From Actinomycetes bacterium (GTDB taxonomy: Bacteria > Actinomycetota > Actinomycetes > Actinomycetales > Cellulomonadaceae), in contig JAEYNO010000058.1 in the NCBI GenBank assembly GCA_023412515.1, positions 1 to 14,338 on the forward strand: DNA of 14,338 nucleotides, in the 5' to 3' direction. Positions within the stretch are counted from its first letter, which is position 1; every line of letters starts with the position of its first letter. Under the pieces are notes generated by a model. The model saw nothing but the letters and a program-made list of their open reading frames with translations, was not told the origin of the DNA and ran no database searches. This document shows, one piece after another, positions 13,981 through 14,338 of the stretch. A program made the position numbers and the translations under genes.

Positions 13981-14338
13981 TCAGCCCACCGCGACCGTCG
14001 GCTCGTCCGGGCGCACCACGACCTGCCGGCGGTCGGCGTCCTCGCCCTCGCGCACGTCGACGACCACGCGACGCCCGGCCGCGAGCACGGCCCGCACCAC
14101 CCGTCCGTCGCGCCACACGAGGTCCACGAGCCGCAGGCCGCCGCGCAGCCGCAGCCCTCGGACGCGTCCGGACGGCCACGCGGCGGGCAGCGCGGGCAGC
14201 AGGTGCACCTCGCGCACGCCGTCGGGGCCGCGGCGGTGCGCCTGCACGAGCACCTCGGCGAGACCCGCGGTGAACCCGAGGTTCCCGTCGATCTGGAACG
14301 GCGGGTGCGCGCACAGCAGCGAGCGGTAGACCCCGCCG
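13981..14338 (-). CDS. GH95 glycoside hydrolase (alpha-L-fucosidase/alpha-L-galactosidase family), C-terminal part
   Basis: Only the last 119 codons are in the window; the gene runs off the right edge. The visible segment has the family's most typical stretch: PPFQIDGNLGFTAGLAEVLV, then EVHLLPALPAAWPSGRVRGL and RLRGGLRLVDLVWRDGRVV. It ends in a C-terminal beta domain and VRPDEPTVAVG. GH95 enzymes remove terminal alpha-L-fucose, often alpha-1,2-linked to galactose, or alpha-L-galactose, by inversion. Whether this copy is secreted cannot be told, since the N-terminus is absent. It converges on the LacI-family gene and probably belongs to the same sugar-use locus, but in a separate transcript. 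Confidence 0.88.
   Translation of the reverse strand, partial: GGVYRSLLCAHPPFQIDGNLGFTAGLAEVLVQAHRRGPDGVREVHLLPALPAAWPSGRVRGLRLRGGLRLVDLVWRDGRVVRAVLAAGRRVVVDVREGEDADRRQVVVRPDEPTVAVG

Noticed and set aside
12738..14273. A 511-codon plus-strand frame over the regulator
   Set aside because: It is a shifted-frame shadow of the LacI-family gene, made almost wholly of Arg, Ala, Pro and Gly.

Overview
The window is about 14.3 kb of very GC-rich DNA. Codons end almost always in G or C, and GTG starts, GTGA/ATGA stop-start overlaps and TANNNT-type -10 boxes are common. This points to an actinobacterium. The carbohydrate-degrading content would fit a Cellulomonas-like member of the Micrococcales, but the genus is an inference.

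Region 1 (1-3497, minus strand) is a compact three-gene unit: a YbjN-domain protein, a divergent HSP90-family ATPase and a TPR-like protein that runs off the left edge. The stops and starts are 2 bp apart (ybjN/HSP90) and overlap in GTGA (HSP90/TPR), so the three proteins are probably made together as a chaperone-type module.

Region 2 (3665-4250, minus strand) is a small type II toxin-antitoxin pair: a ribbon-helix-helix antitoxin followed by a MazF/PemK-like toxin, overlapping by one base. It appears to have its own, possibly leaderless, promoter and a dyad operator.

Region 3 (4262-12675, minus strand) is a sugar-oligosaccharide utilisation operon. Its transcription order is a possible 39-residue leader peptide, ABC permease 1 (LplB/YtcO type), ABC permease 2 (LplC/YtcP type), a lipoprotein solute-binding protein, a GH39 glycosidase (beta-xylosidase type), a DUF624/YesL-like membrane protein and a GH42 beta-galactosidase. 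No ATPase is encoded here, so a shared MsmX-type ATPase is presumably supplied from elsewhere. The two glycosidases lack signal peptides, so imported oligosaccharides would be cut in the cytoplasm. Strong hairpins flank the solute-binding protein gene on both sides and could set its higher expression.

Region 4 (12457-14338) is the control region and right flank. A LacI-family regulator gene points right, divergent from the operon. A 12-bp perfect palindrome of LacI type sits exactly between the -35 and -10 boxes of the operon promoter. Convergent with the regulator, across a hairpin, is the 3' end of a GH95 (alpha-L-fucosidase/alpha-L-galactosidase family) gene that runs off the right edge. 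Together GH95, GH42 and GH39 suggest stepwise trimming of a branched plant oligosaccharide carrying fucose or galactose, galactose or arabinopyranose, and xylose or arabinose. The exact substrate cannot be read from sequence.

No rRNA, tRNA, CRISPR array, insertion sequence or attachment site was seen.
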